A stretch of DNA of 64,000 nt from Spinellus fusiger (GCA_025094145.1 JALLLS010000037.1:124001-188000), one strand, 5' to 3'; shown: positions 36,168-48,913, numbered from the stretch's first letter. Notes: generated from the letters alone by a model not told the origin. Numbers and translations: made by a program.

Positions 36168-39100
36168 TTAACCACTGGGTTTCTGCTGTGTTGTGTCATA
36201 CATGCGAATAATCTTGGACTGATCATTCTCATTCTGTGAAAATGCAAATCCTCTTGACTGTTTGAGTCTTTGGATTTTACGGACCTTATTGACAGCCTGT
36301 CTGAATCGATCCATGCGAGGTCTATAATCTGGCAAATTGAACTTTTGGATTTCTTGAATATAGTGGTAGCTGCGTGTACGGTACATGCGCTTATAACTAC
36401 ACAATCAACACAGATGAGTCCACCTCCCTCCAAGCAGGATTAAAAATAAATAAAAAAGACACTACTTACTATTTCCACAGGTAATCACGAAGAATACACA
36501 TCAGGGGCACGAGTAGAAAGAAGAGCCAGAAATTGACATTGCCCAGTAACAAGGGAATAATTCCTTCGTACTCATAAAAGATACCCCAGGGCAGCATGGG
36601 CCCTACATAGGCGACCAGTGGTAGAAAGATAAACCAAATCAGCATGGATCCTGGGATGGCAATGAAAGTGTATTTTGTCCAAATACTATAGAAGCATGTC
36701 CATTAGAAGATGTGTAATTTATATACCAACAGTGTTATTCTTTGTTCCATGCCAATAAGTGCAATGACAGAAGAACTTACTCTGAAATCAAGGCTGCCTT
36801 CCATAGAATCGTGGCCAAAGTAGCACTAAAGATGGTTGTTCCTACCCACCACTGCCCTCCCACCATGCCATTATCAAACACGGCATCATTGGAGAATGCA
36901 AGCACACCAAGGAAGAACAGTAACTAGAGACATCCCGCTCAATACATTAGTCTCTCTCTCTCTCCAATACACGCATTTCAAGAAACACAACATTACCACT
37001 GAATGATAGACAGCATTCAGAATCCATCCCCAGAACCGCTTCCGATTAAAAAACTCATTTCTCTGTCCCAACATGTACATCTGTGGGTACTTGTCTAGTA
37101 ACCGTGCAGATGCAAACTGATCAAAAACACCAATGGCCATGGGAGGCAGAAAAGTAAAAATCACATTGAAGCAAGACATGGTCCACGATTCATACAGGGT
37201 CTGTCCTGAAAACCCATTAAAGATGGCATACTTACAATACACACCTATATAAGTACACACATACACACATACACACATACACACACACACTTACCCAGAA
37301 CTGAGTGAGATAAAGAGCCACATTCTTATAAAAGTAAAAAAAGATCATCTTGCTCAACCGCTGATACGCCCACGACCCATGCACCAACAACAACTTCTTC
37401 AAGAACCGAAACTGCGAAATCGCAAAATCAGCACTCCTGGCCGCCTGCAATCCCTCCACCCCACTGATCCCCACCCCCACATGCGCCGCCTGGATCATCG
37501 ACACATCATTCGCACCATCACCAATCGCCAAGAGAATGCAATTGGAGTACTTTTTCACCAACTTGACCACCAACGCCTTCTGCAGTGGAGACACACGACA
37601 GCAAATCACTGCCTTGCACCGGGTGGCAAGATCAAACAGTGTCTTTTCAATGTCCTTTTCCAGCGCAAACGTCAATGCCTTTCCTTCAATGATCAGAGCC
37701 AGAGGTTCTTCTGTGGGCGAGGCGGCATGCACCAGGGCATCTGACAGGGCATTCTCCAAAAACTTCCTTGTTGACACCTGGTCCTGTTCATTGCACAGCA
37801 CCAAGGCCATGTCTTCAGTGAGCAGTTTGCAGCTGTAGCCAATGTTGATGGCGGTTTCTTGTCGGTCGCCTGTCAGGACCCATATTTTGATATTGGCCTC
37901 TTGCAACGTGTGGATGGTTTCGGGCACGCCGTCCTGGAGTTTGTCTTCGATGGCGGTGGCGCCCAGGAGCTGCATGTCTTTTTCAATGAGTTCGGCAGCC
38001 TCGCCAAGGGCTTCTGCGCGGTGGACGAGGGTGGTGGAGGCCTTGTCGTGGATGATGGACCATTGTGCGTAGTCTTCTTCTGAGAGGGTGCGGACAGCAA
38101 AGCATAGAGTGCGCAGGCCCTGAGAAGCAAAGTCCTAAGAATAGAGAGTAGAGAGAAAGATGAGTTTTTTTTTCCTTTCCTTTCCTTTCCCTTCCCTTCC
38201 CTTCCCTTCCCTTCCCTTCCCAACTCTATCTTACCTCAAGATGTTCCAAGGTCGCCTCTACAAACGGATTCTCTCCCTTCAGACGCTCCAGAATCACTGT
38301 GTCTGCACCCTTGCAATACACCTTGATCTTCCCATCCGGCCCCCTCAGAATCACCGACATGCGCTTCCGTGTAGAATTAAACTCACACACATTCAGGATC
38401 TGGAACTCGGCCTCAACCCCCTTGACCGTGCAATGAATCGAGCGCGGACGACGCGCATAGAACCGATACCCAAACACACTGCTAGCACCCTGCACAAGAG
38501 CCGCCTCATCCGGCGACGATGCCTGGTAGACACACTCGCCCGTCTCACTGTGGGTCTCTGGAATCACTGTGTGGCATGTCATCAGCGCCGTCATAAACTC
38601 ATGGATCACGGTCCGATGGGGCGAGGCAAGGAGGTGGGTGTCGAGCTGCTGGTACGAGTAGTGTGCGGTGCTGTCGGCATCCGAGGCAGGGGTGCGGTCA
38701 GGGTCGGGGGCAGTGGCATACGATAGCCCGGCAATGGAGCATTCTCGGAACCCCATTTCGTTGCAGGTGAGGGTGCCTGTCTTGTCGGAGAAGACGTACT
38801 CGACTTGGCCCAGTTCCTCAATCAGGCTGCTGCTGCGTGCGACTGCGGGGGTGTTAGTTTTTTCGTAGTAGATGTCGAGGTCGTTGTCGATCATTGTAGC
38901 CTGGATGAACTTTACGATCTCCATAGTAACCATAAGACTGTCAAGAAAGAAAAGAGAGAGAGAGAGGAGAAATCAATAACAGATCCATGGTGTCTTGCCA
39001 ACACATAAAGAGAACTGCTACTGTGGTTTACCTGATGGGAATAAAACTGTTGAATAGAATCATAAAGGTAAGGATGTTGAGACCAAATTCGCGTGCTCTT

Positions 39101-41108
39101 TCCGTAGCAGGGGTTGAGATGTATTCAATCTGATCGCCATATCTAAGCTATAGATACAGATGCCATTAGATAGATCTAGCCGAGCCATGGCATTGCGCTT
39201 ACAGAGATGGCAAGATTGCCAATAGAACAAAGAATGCTCATCATCACCAGCATGGCAAACAAGTACAGAATATTTCGATTCGTGATCCGAGTCACATTCG
39301 ATGCCTTGGAGGGCTTCTTGCTAGAGTTCAGCATCAACTTGGACTCGTGCCCAGTAAACACAACCACAGCATACACCCAGCTTGTGTTTCTTAACTGAGC
39401 ACCCCGTAGCAGCACCTGGGTTGGATCCAGTGGCAGGTCTTTGGGAGTCTCTGTGGCTATTTCTGTGGCCAAGGACAAGGTCCCATCGTAATTGTACAGA
39501 CGGTTGTTGGGGTGTTCAGAGAGAAGAGTGCCTTGCAGCAGGGTGAGTTGTTGGGGTGAAATGTACTTGCTGGTTTCTGGCAGTGCTTGTTTGATCTTTA
39601 GATTGACTTCTCTACAGAATTCCTTTTTCTTTTTAGCTGCTAGATTTCCCCCCTCCCTCTCTTTTCTTTTCTTTTCTTTTCCTTTAGAAATAGATGACTA
39701 TTTCTCTCTCTATTTTTTCTTTCTTTTTCTCTTTTTCTCTCTTTCTCTCTTTCTTTACCCATCTAGGTTGCTGGTCTCAATGTAGCAAAGTCCCTCGGGC
39801 TCAGAACTGCTGAGTAGAATCAGATCAGCAGGAAAAAACTCCGAGTTCTCTACTCTGCAGATGTCTCCTACGATGATATCCCTCCATTGTTTCTTTACAA
39901 ACTGTGTACCATCAAACACACGGCATGCACGTGCATTTAGTGCATTGTCTGATCGGTACACACCCTTTTGGATAGACAGGCATAGCAATTAGTCTCTTGT
40001 TTCATCTTATAGAGGGTATGCATAAGTGAGGAGGGTTCTTATTCTTTCATATTCTTTTATATACACATATCTGTCTGTCTATCTATCTATCTAGAGTACT
40101 AATGTAATGTGTGCTGTTAAAAGAAAAAAGAAAAAAGGCTGGATGGAATAGATAGGGTACATTGGATATACACCTACATAATCCTCAATGATCTCCTTGA
40201 CAGCAGTAATGAACAGGACAATGACAAGAGGCACCAATGTAGTGTAGCGAGATGTAGGCGAGATGTTGGGGATTTGCTATAGACATGTGTATGTGATTGT
40301 GATTTCATAGCAGTGCATGGGATTCCCCTTGGATACAATAAGAGAATAGGGAATTCTAGAAGAGTATTGAATGTACCTGAATACCAGAAATAAACAAAAA
40401 GAACAGATTGGCTGATTTGCTAAACTCCTCGTATAGGAACTTGATGAGAAATGTCAGTGGGTGGTATTTCGTAGTAGACACTGCATTGCCCACTGCCTGG
40501 CACTGTGCATTCAATTCTGGTCTGTTCAAATAAAGTGTGCGAGGAGTGTCTGCGGTGGGTGTGCGTTGCCATGAGAAGGAGGAGAGTTGCTTCCACCAGG
40601 ACACAACAAGCGTGTCTGTGGGTGTCTGTGGGTGGGTGGGTTGTGTGGGTGGGTCCATGTTGCTGTTGCTGTTGCTGTTCTTTTGTGGGTGGGCAGCAAA
40701 CGGAATATACATCTCTGTGGCCTCGTCATGTCCTAGTGACGTGGTTGAATCATGAGAGTGGGTGGGCATAGCAGAACGATGGAGAGAGGGACGAGCAAGG
40801 AGTTGCAAACCTTCTTCGTTTTCCTCTGGAAATGTCCGGCTGTCGTCCGAGAAAGAAGCTTTGTGATGTACAACAGAGTATATGGGAGGGAGTATCAGCA
40901 CATGAGGAGTGTGTCGTCACAACATGAATAATAATAATAATAATAATAAAGAAAGAAAGAAAGACTGTTCTATATTACCAGCGGACTCATAGGACCCCAT
41001 CTTCTTTAGTGGGATGGGTGGAGTAGAGGACTGAGGAGAGGTGTCTATTGGACTGAGGTCAAGACTGTTGCTGTGTTTGGATGTGTCTTGCCAGCCAGAC
41101 TTCTCCAT
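36168..41108 (-). CDS. DRS2: P4-type ATPase (phospholipid flippase), Drs2/ATP8A-like, 12 exons
   Basis: Exons: 41108-40979, 40858-40377, 40276-40178, 39964-39759, 39611-39203, 39147-39032, 38937-38235, 38134-37295, 37230-36997, 36923-36781, 36685-36470 and 36396-36168; 3807 nt, 1268 aa. After a long polar N-tail comes the P4 entry motif ([20 protein letters not shown]), then [28 protein letters not shown], the phosphorylation site [11 protein letters not shown] (Asp about 532), [28 protein letters not shown], the hinge [13 protein letters not shown], and TM segments including [16 protein letters not shown]. It flips aminophospholipids to the cytosolic leaflet of trans-Golgi/endosomal membranes and normally needs a Cdc50-type subunit, which is not in this window. 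Most exon joins preserve conserved blocks; the join at 39964 is least certain. Confidence 0.95.
38165..38221. repeat. (CTTTC/CCTTCC)n tract in a P4-ATPase intron
   Basis: A pyrimidine-only run of about 55 bp on the plus strand between exons 7 and 8, grading from CCTTT to CCCTT units. Confidence 0.85.
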
Positions 41109-41837
41109 TAGTATCTCAGCTGTGACAAAGAGAGGGGGTGAAAAGGGAGTGTATGTAGGTGTAGGTGGGTCTGTTGTTGTTGTTGTTGTTCTTCTTATTT
41201 TTCTTCTTCTTCAAAGTGAAAGAAAGAATGAAGGACGATTTAGCAGTGCATAAAAGAGAGATAAAGAGAAGAAAAAGATGGGATGATCTCTCTTACTTAA
41301 ACAATGCAAATGTAGGGAAGTGTGTAAGCCAATAGGAAAGTGTAGGTAGTGAGCAGCCAATCAGTGGAGCGGGATAGGAGGAAAAGAGAGATACTTTAAG
41401 AAGAAACAGTCCCCACTCTATGCTCGTGTCCCTTTAGAGAAATAGAAACAAGTAAATAAATAAGTAGATAAGTAGATAAGTAGATAAGTAGATAAGTAGA
41501 TAAACAAGTAAATAATTAATTAAATAAATAAATAAGTAAGTAAATAAGGAGACGCTTCCATGGCCTGTGCTTTTTTCTCTCCTAGGCCTGTGCAATAAAT
41601 ATCAAAAGGCTGTCTCTTAGAGTATTCAACAGGAGAAAGAGGAGATCGTTCTGCCGGACCATCTGTGGGTCTGGGCCGAGTCCACGATCTGTTCGGAGAA
41701 AGAGGGGAGTCTCAGGCGGACAGATCATTTGACAAGAGCTTATTCTCTTGTCTCTTTTTATACTTGTTTATTTATAGGCTTGGTGCAATTTCACCTACTG
41801 AAAAAGAAACAGTCCATGTATATGAATTGCTCACATC
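41109..41837. other. Intergenic, P4-ATPase promoter side; GC-richer island
   Basis: Contains a GATAAGTA array at about 41455-41550 and a conspicuously GC-rich stretch at 41640-41720 (cggaccatctgtgggtctgg) inside otherwise AT-rich DNA. The latter opens a 78-codon ORF from 41665 which I do not recognise as a gene; it may be part of a dispersed repeat. Confidence 0.5.
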
Positions 41838-43012
41838 TCAAATAAGCACTACCAGCACAAGAAGAACAATCAGAACAATAATAAGACAGCAGACGCAATA
41901 GTCGGATTTGGACTCTGGTGATGGTGAGTGACTGTTCTTGGACACACAGGACAAGGGTTTAGATTACCTTCTTCTCGCTTCAGTAGGTTTGTGATATTCT
42001 TCATTGCCCTGCTTAGCCTTCCTTGGGATCGGTCGACCTGATCTCCTAAATCATTCAGCAGTCTGTAGCAGAGTCAGTCAGTATGAGTGAAGAAACACAA
42101 GTCACGACTACTCTCTCTTATAGCCCTCTCTTATAACCTACATGGCCTGATCGTCCATTTCTCTATGCATTGTCCCTGCAATATCACGCAGCTGGACAAG
42201 AGTACCTGATAATCCATCCAAATGAGTCTCCTGCTCCTGCATCATCACCTATTCTACAGTCAATGCCCACAGCCAGAAAGAAAGAAAGAAAGAAAGAAAT
42301 TAAGGCACTGATGTCTCTACCATTTGTTGCTGTCTTTCGTCCTGAATCCATCGTTCATTCAAGTCTCTGCCTACAGGGGATGGCTACATATAAATATATA
42401 AATACAACAGTCTATCTTCTGTCTGTCTGTCTCTCATGCCAACCCTTACCTTGTCCTGAGGCACCTTTCCTCCTGTGACATTTGTCTCTATTGTCTGTTG
42501 CATGGTAGCCACTGTCTTCTGTGCCTGGTTAAGAAATGTCCGTCGACTCTGTAGCTCCTTTGTAGACACTCCAAACTTCACTGGATTCGCCTGCAGTGCC
42601 TTGAATGCTGCCTCAAGATCCCCAAGATCCATGGCAATTCCTTCCAGAGCCAAACGCAGCTCATCAGCAGCCCAGACAAGTTCCTGGTTCTCACTGGACT
42701 GGACTGTACGCTGAATACGCTGCCATGAAGTGAATAGAACGTCTGCATTGACAAGAGCCTCTTCCACTTGTCTATACACCACCAACCACCACCACCACCA
42801 CCATTAGTACAAAGGTGTCGTTGTAATAAGAACTCTAGTCTCTCTCTTTCTCTCTCTTTCTTTCTATTTCTCTCTCTTTCTCCTTCTCTTTCTCTTTCTC
42901 TCTCTCTCTTTTCTCTTTTTCTTGTTCTTTTCTGTTTTTTTTCTGTTATCAATAGACAGGCCATGTTCGTCTTCACTTACAGCTTTACAATGACAAAGGG
43001 ATCGTCTGGCAT
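41838..43012 (-). CDS. TLG1: Syntaxin-6/Tlg1-like t-SNARE, six exons
   Basis: Exons: 43012-42981, 42771-42450, 42383-42321, 42248-42142, 42062-41968 and 41914-41838; 696 nt, 231 aa. The N-terminus MPDDPFVIVKLQVEEALVNA and the following helices (WAADELRLALEGIAMDLGDLEAAF) match the syntaxin-6 N-terminal three-helix domain. The SNARE motif follows (QMVMMQEQETHLDGLSGTLV, then GTMHREMDDQ, LNDLGDQVDRSQGRLSRAM) with the central glutamine, then a C-terminal anchor preceded by cysteines (DYCVCCLIIVLIVLLVLVVLI). It mediates fusion of endosome-derived vesicles with the trans-Golgi network. The acceptors before 42383 and 42248 are choices among close AGs, decided by frame. Confidence 0.88.
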
Positions 43013-43359
43013 GCTTTGTTCTTTTACAAGAGGGCATACCCTACTTGAATCTCCGCAGTGACGTGATGGAAAAAGCAAGGTTATATTTCAATGGCCGCAC
43101 AGTCATGGTAGGGTATGGCATTGTACACACCAGGAGGTCTTTAGGATATAAAAGAAAATAGTCGAAATACAATTGTTTAAGAAATGACATGGATTTGAAA
43201 AGGAGCAAAAAAAGTGAAATGTATTCATGTTAGTTCTTAAATAAAGATTATTATTATAATTTACCTGTAAATATCTGAATCCCGAAGGAAACCACTTTCG
43301 ATGTGGTGATATATAATATGAATGCATCAAAGAATATCTATTCTTATGTGACTGTATAG

Positions 43360-43486
43360 ATACCCTTTGATGCATTCACATCTCTGTTCCAAACAATTCC
43401 GCAACTTTGGCAAGCGCAGATAGTGTTGAAATTCACTAATACCTCAGTGAGGATATTTGTGTTGCAAGTATGGCAGATCTTGAGAA
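43360..43486 (-). pseudogene. Isolated C-terminal zinc-ribbon/RuvC-III fragment of a TnpB/Fanzor-type nuclease
   Basis: Minus-strand translation reads LKICHTCNTN ... CACQSCGIVWNRDVNASKGIY without a stop. The CxxC...CxxCG...WNRDxNAS arrangement is the signature C-terminus of TnpB/Fanzor proteins: the zinc ribbon followed by the last RuvC aspartate. Nothing upstream on the minus strand (43490-43660) continues the protein, and a stop follows soon after. It is therefore a severed relic. An inverted repeat at 43320-43332/43365-43377 overlaps its 3' edge. Confidence 0.7.
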
Positions 43487-43664
43487 TAAAAATAAGAGTA
43501 ACTGTTAGAAGAGCATTTTATATTGAGTGAGAGGTCAATGTATTCCACAAGACATACTACTGACTCTTCTTCTAATAGATAATATATGGCTTATTATTCT
43601 AAAGACAAGCATTAAGTACAAGGTAAGCATACTATCTCTCTTATTGAATTATTACTAATACACT

Positions 43665-44122
43665 CTTCTGTTATTAGATAAGTTAAGACTCTTTCTCAAG
43701 TCAGTCCAAGGTGGTCTATTCTTCTTTCTATACTGTCTAAGGTGTCTAGGCTGTCTAGGGTATACTCCTGAGCATAGTTATCTATCTTCCAATATTAAAG
43801 CACAAGGCCTTTAGGTTGTGGATTCTATTGCTATGAGGGAATACGCCTAAAACAGCAGTAGCTATATTAATAGTAAGTATTAGCTACAGTATTATTAGCT
43901 ATATTATTATAATAAACAATTTTATCCATCAATAATTTTATTCATAAACAGTATATTTTACTGATAATACAATTTGATATTGAGGTATCCACAAAAGGAA
44001 ACAATTATTTAGATACTTATAAACCTTTTGATTTTAAACACAGTACGATAAAAGGCAATACATTTTTAGACGTAAAAGGAAGGAGATATCACCGCCTAAA
44101 AGCCAGAAAAATCTTTGGCATT
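43665..44122. repeat. Truncated copy of the inverted repeat unit
   Basis: Aligned in the same orientation as 62660-63066: the TACTCCTGAGCATAGTTATC block, GATTCTATTGCTATGAGGGAAT, the TATCCACAAAAGGAAA block and the end GCCAGAAAAATCTTTGG. It carries a small duplication near 43915-43945. No inverted partner follows, so this is a solo half. Confidence 0.8.
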
Positions 44123-45163
44123 GTAGAGTATGACCGTATTTGTGTGTCAGCTGTTGGAGGAGATATATTTCCTATTTTCATTTCTGTGTTTGAATTCATT
44201 GTTGGTCACTGATTTTGTCAGAGGTGTGTGAGAGAGACAGAGATGATTGGCCAGTCTTTCTTTGGATCAGTAGGATTCATCTTATAAGTGAATGTATGTA
44301 AAGGGAGTTGTACTCTTATAGACTTCTTTTATGTTTTTATTATATATATCTATATAAGGGAAAGAAAGAAAAAGAAAGAAAAAGATAGATAGGCTGGTAC
44401 TGTGGGTGAGGCTATAGATTAGAACACACAGTCTTTCCCTATGTAACCCATACACGTCTATCTACACATCTATCTATCTGTCTATCAATTGGTATACGCC
44501 ACCAATAGAATTCTTATTCTATAGTCCAATTCTCCTCCCTTTACCAAGAACAACCACCTGCCTATTTCTGATAAACAAGTTGTTTCACAGGAGACATGGA
44601 CGGGAAAATGGTGTTCTGACCAGGGTCTTGTTTTTCGTGTGACTAGGAGACACCTTATGTAATACATCTGACCAATGGTAGTGTGTGAATTGCTTATGAA
44701 AGCAAAGGTTTCTCTTTCTTTTTGTACCGTTTGTCTATCCTTTCTATCTGTCTTATGCTACAGAATAGGAAGGAATACTAGGTTGATAGTGTGTATTTCT
44801 ATTCATAAATACAAGACAAGGAAGAAATAATAATAATAATACAATATTGATATCATAAAAAGGTGCATTCAGAAGAATAAACATCCTTTACTCTCTCTCT
44901 CTATGTCTGTCTGTCTGTCTGTTATGGAAAAGGGGTCACCTGCCACACAGTTCAAAAGGACCCTGAATGCCTCAGGTTCTGTCCACCGAGCCATTCAACC
45001 ATCGACCCAGAGAAGAAACGGCGATTGGCTGTGTTTTCATGTCTCCGCTCCATTGTCGTTTCAGTGCCTGTCCGAAACAACTATAAGAGGCCTCCTTGCA
45101 TTTCTACCTGATCTTTTCCCTCACTACCTTTTTCTTTCTCTCTTTCTTTGCACTTTTATCACT
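44123..45163. other. Intergenic, upstream of the glucosamine-6-phosphate deaminase gene
   Basis: No supported gene. Short (TCTG)n and (GAAA)n runs are present; the last 60 bases are a pyrimidine-rich 5' leader (ttctttctctctttctttg) before the start codon. Confidence 0.5.
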
Positions 45164-46347
45164 ATGAGACTGATTATTCGTGAAGACTATGATGAAGTGG
45201 CTCACTACATTGGTAAGCACAGAAGAATATATTATAGACAGTGTGTGTGTATTATAGACAGTGTGTGTATATATTATAGAATATGTGTATATATTATAGA
45301 CAGTATATATATATTATAGAATATGTGTATATTATAGACAGTGTGTGTATATATTATAGAATATGTCTAATGGGTTCATGGTGACTAGCCAACTACATCA
45401 AGGAACGCATTCGACAGTTTGGACCCACTCCAGAACGCCCGTTTGTACTTGGTCTTCCTACCGGCTCCTCTCCTGTAGGCGTCTACAAGAAACTCGTTGA
45501 CATTTACAAACAAGGAGAACTGAGCTTTAAGAATGTGGTGACCTTCAACATGGATGAATATGTAGGACTCACGCGTGACCATCCAGAGTCCTACCACACC
45601 TTCATGTGGAAGAACCTGTTCATGCACGTCGACATCCGGCCTGAAAATGTTCATATTCTGGACGGCAATGCACCCGACCTGGACGAAGAATGCAAACGGT
45701 TCGAAACAGACATTGCTCGTGTCGGTGGTATTGAGCTGTTTCTAGGGGGCATTGGTCCTGATGGCCACATTGCCTTTAATGAGCCTGGGTCTTCCTTGAC
45801 CTCGCGCACTCGTGTCAAGACGCTTGCCTATGAGACAATCATTGCCAATGCCCGGTTCTTTGATGGGGATATTAGCAAAGTGCCCAAGTTGGCGCTGACG
45901 GTGGGGGTGGCGACAGTGATGGATGCGCGTGAGGTGGTGGTGATTATTACGGGGGCCCACAAGGCGATTGCTCTTGCCAAGTGTATTGAGGAAGGTGTGA
46001 ATCATATGTGGACAGTGTCGGCTATTCAAATGCATCCCAAGGGCCTGATTGTGTGTGACGAGGATGCGACTTTGGAATTGCATGTCAAGGTAGGTGTATA
46101 GGTGTATAGGTATGTATTAATATATATATGTATGTGTGTGTGTATGTTAGACTGTTAAATACTTCAAATCCATTGAACATGTCCATCACTCATTGATTGG
46201 TGCTGAGAACTTGTCTCTTCAAGGTGAGTTGGGTTGGGATTGCATGAGAGAAGGTGGCTGTGGATCTCATACTTGGGTATTGTAGGTGGTGTGAAGCAGC
46301 TAAGAGGTTCTTTGGCCAATGAACGTCCCCAAACCCCTTATGAGTAA
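45164..46347 (+). CDS. NAG1: Glucosamine-6-phosphate deaminase (isomerase)
   Basis: Exons: 45164-45212, 45389-46089, 46151-46223 and 46286-46347; 885 nt, 294 aa. Motifs are [27 protein letters not shown] (catalytic Asp region), the lid/active-site [17 protein letters not shown] with the catalytic His, [17 protein letters not shown], and a C-terminal GAENLSLQG. It converts glucosamine 6-phosphate to fructose 6-phosphate and ammonia, the entry of amino sugars from chitin turnover into glycolysis. Its presence suits a chitin-walled fungus. No other N-acetylglucosamine catabolic gene is adjacent. Intron 1 holds a tandem array. Confidence 0.95.
45228..45368. repeat. Tandem array (TATTATAGACAGTGTGTG-type) in intron 1 of the deaminase gene
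   Basis: About 140 bp of 16-24 bp units alternating ATTATAGACAGTGTGTG and ATTATAGAATATGTG. It fills almost all of the intron between 45213 and 45388. Confidence 0.88.
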
Positions 46348-46621
46348 ATATATATATATATATAAATATAAAGAAGAAAGAAGAAAGATAAGACTCCTCT
46401 CTTCTCTCTTTATTGGATTGACTCATTCTTGTATACAAAACTATATACCCTCTCGCAATGAATAACCCTATACACTATGTTCTATAATAAACCTTGATAC
46501 ACTATACTCCTTATTGTTGCAGTGATTCTGCTGTGTGTGTATTGATGTATTGATGTATTGATGTATTGATAGATAGATAGATAGATATCTTAATAGACCT
46601 GGGTATACATTGCCTGATATC

Positions 46622-48913
46622 TTAGCACAGGAATTCAAGACCAACATCAATGGGATGGGAGCAACTCAATTGAGGACGCTGTGAATACTTGTCACGCAGA
46701 ATATCACGCACACTGTTCAGCAATTCCTGGTATGACTGTTTAGGATTCGAACGCAATGTGGCTAATACAAAACAGCAACAACAACAAATGATAAAAGAGT
46801 AGTAGAAGAGTAGTAGAAGAGTGAGCTCATTATATACACCTGCATACGTCTATTCTTACTTACTAGTAAAAGCATAACTCATTGCTCCTGTTGCCTTTCC
46901 TGCTTCCTTGGCATCAGCAGAAGTCTGGTCATCTTTGCATCTAACAAACAGTAAGAATAATATATAATAATAATAATAAAAGGCATAAGTCCTTTCTACT
47001 TCTCATGTCTTTCTCTTTCTTTCTTCTGTTTACCCCGATAGCATCACAACATCAGCAGGTGAGCTGTTGGTTCTTCGTAACTCATCCTCCACATCATGGG
47101 CATTGAACAGCTTCTCCCCCAGCGACAGAATAGAAGACAGGGCCGCTGACCTGTCTCCCGAGGCATAGACCATGCCTGCCGACAAGAGACCCATGCCTGC
47201 ATCCTTGAACAGGTTCTGCTGCTTGATCACGCCACGAGTTGAGTAGACATAGGGCAGATCGAGGGCTGTGCCTGAATGGCAGCTATCAAAGATGGCCGTC
47301 AATCGACATCCCTTGCACAAGGGCTTTACTAGGCGATCATGCATTATCTACAAAAGAGAGACGCAATGTATCCAGATTAGACTCCAACAAGAAGAGAGAG
47401 AGAGACTGCTTAAAGAGGAACACGCCAACCCACTTACATCATCAATGATCTGGCCAGATGTGCCTTCGAAGGATTCAAAATCAGAAGGGTAGATGGTCTC
47501 ATCGTACCCATCTGCCTCATCTCCATTGAGGTCCACCACCTTGAAGAGAAGAGTGAGTGAGTGAGTGAGTGAATAAGTGAGTGTGTTTGCTATATATCTC
47601 TATCTCTATCTCTATAGGAACTTCTCTTACACTGCCACCATGGCCACTGTAATGGAAAAAGAATCTATTCAAATGGACTCCTGTGTTGAGTTCAAATGTC
47701 GATGGGAAATCCATGTCTTTTTATTGCCATGTCAATGGTACTTACGAATCATTGGGCTGGTTATCGTGCACTAACCAGTCCATACCAGCCAAGATATTCT
47801 CGCGTGTTGGAATAAAGGCAGGTGTCTCTTGGTCGTCGGTTAAAATCACCATGTCGTTCTATTAGAAATCAGAATACAAGTGTCATTAAAATGCCTCTTC
47901 TCTTTTTTATCTTTTTCTCCTACCTCTTTAAATCCATACAGACTGATCAAAAAGTCCTTGACATTGTTGACATCGTTGACACAGCCTAGAGACAGGTCAA
48001 AGTACTCTTCTTTTTCTTTCTTGCTGGAAGACAAGTTCCAGAGTATTTACCATTCAATTGATTCGAAGTGCCTGTGTAGTTGATCCCAATCAACAAGGCT
48101 CTCTTTCTTCCTTGGCCTAATGTCAATTCAAAGTGTCAATTCAGTGCAACTATGCAAACAATCCTACAATGACGATGGTTGCTATGGACTTACAATTCGA
48201 TAGCTGAAACACAGGAGGCTTGCTGTCTTTTAACTTTGGGTTGGTGTGCAAGTAAATCTCCGAGTCCGTGGCAGTGGGTCTTGCATGTGGATTAGCATAA
48301 GGGACTGCTGAATCATGGCATAGATAGATGTTGGTGTGGATGTAAACATAGACATAATAAAAATAAAAAATAAAAGAGAGAGAAAGAAAAGGGCATGCAT
48401 GGGTTATATATAGCACCAAAGATACACACCATTGTCTTTCTTCTTCTTACCTGGGTGAGGAGCAGGATTGTGCTTTGACATGGGAGGCTGGGAGGTACAA
48501 GGGCCCAAATTCTCAATATTCTCAGAACTAACACTATACTCGTGCTCTTCATCCTGGACTTCTTGAGTGTAGGAAGAAGAGTACTTTTTGGAATAGTGGT
48601 AGGTAGTCTATCGGCAGACAAATGCACCCATAGAATAGAGGCGTTTGGTGTTTATTTCTTTATTTCTTTATTTCTTTATATTCTAAACCTGCCATGTTGA
48701 TATGATGATACACATATACACATATACACATATACACATGGATATAGAATAGAATAGAGTAGAATAGAATAGATAAATTACCTGTCCTTGGCTGTAGCTA
48801 TGCTCCTCGTAGGATTCTGTAGGACCTTCTTCAGAGTGGGTGTATGTGCTAGTGTGACTTTTTATTGAAGGCAGTTGACTGCTATACTCATAGTGTGAAG
48901 ACCCATACGACAT
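46622..48913 (-). CDS. MCA1: Type I metacaspase, eleven exons
   Basis: Exons: 48913-48782, 48607-48451, 48307-48194, 48116-48051, 47985-47924, 47858-47746, 47664-47631, 47539-47438, 47347-47034, 46940-46864 and 46761-46622; 1311 nt, 436 aa. A Tyr/Ser/Pro-rich prodomain (about residues 1-130) precedes the p20-like domain starting [11 protein letters not shown]. The catalytic dyad is His about 223 in [10 protein letters not shown] and Cys about 283 in [27 protein letters not shown] lies between them. The p10-like end is [14 protein letters not shown]...VGLEFLC. Metacaspases are Ca-dependent Arg/Lys-specific cysteine proteases acting in stress response, protein quality control and cell death. 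Two acceptors (47985 and 47664) were chosen over nearby AGs because only they keep the conserved frame. Confidence 0.95.

Noticed and set aside
43103..43375. 90-codon minus-strand ORF downstream of the Fanzor fragment
   Set aside because: No features, and in a different frame from the zinc-ribbon motif.
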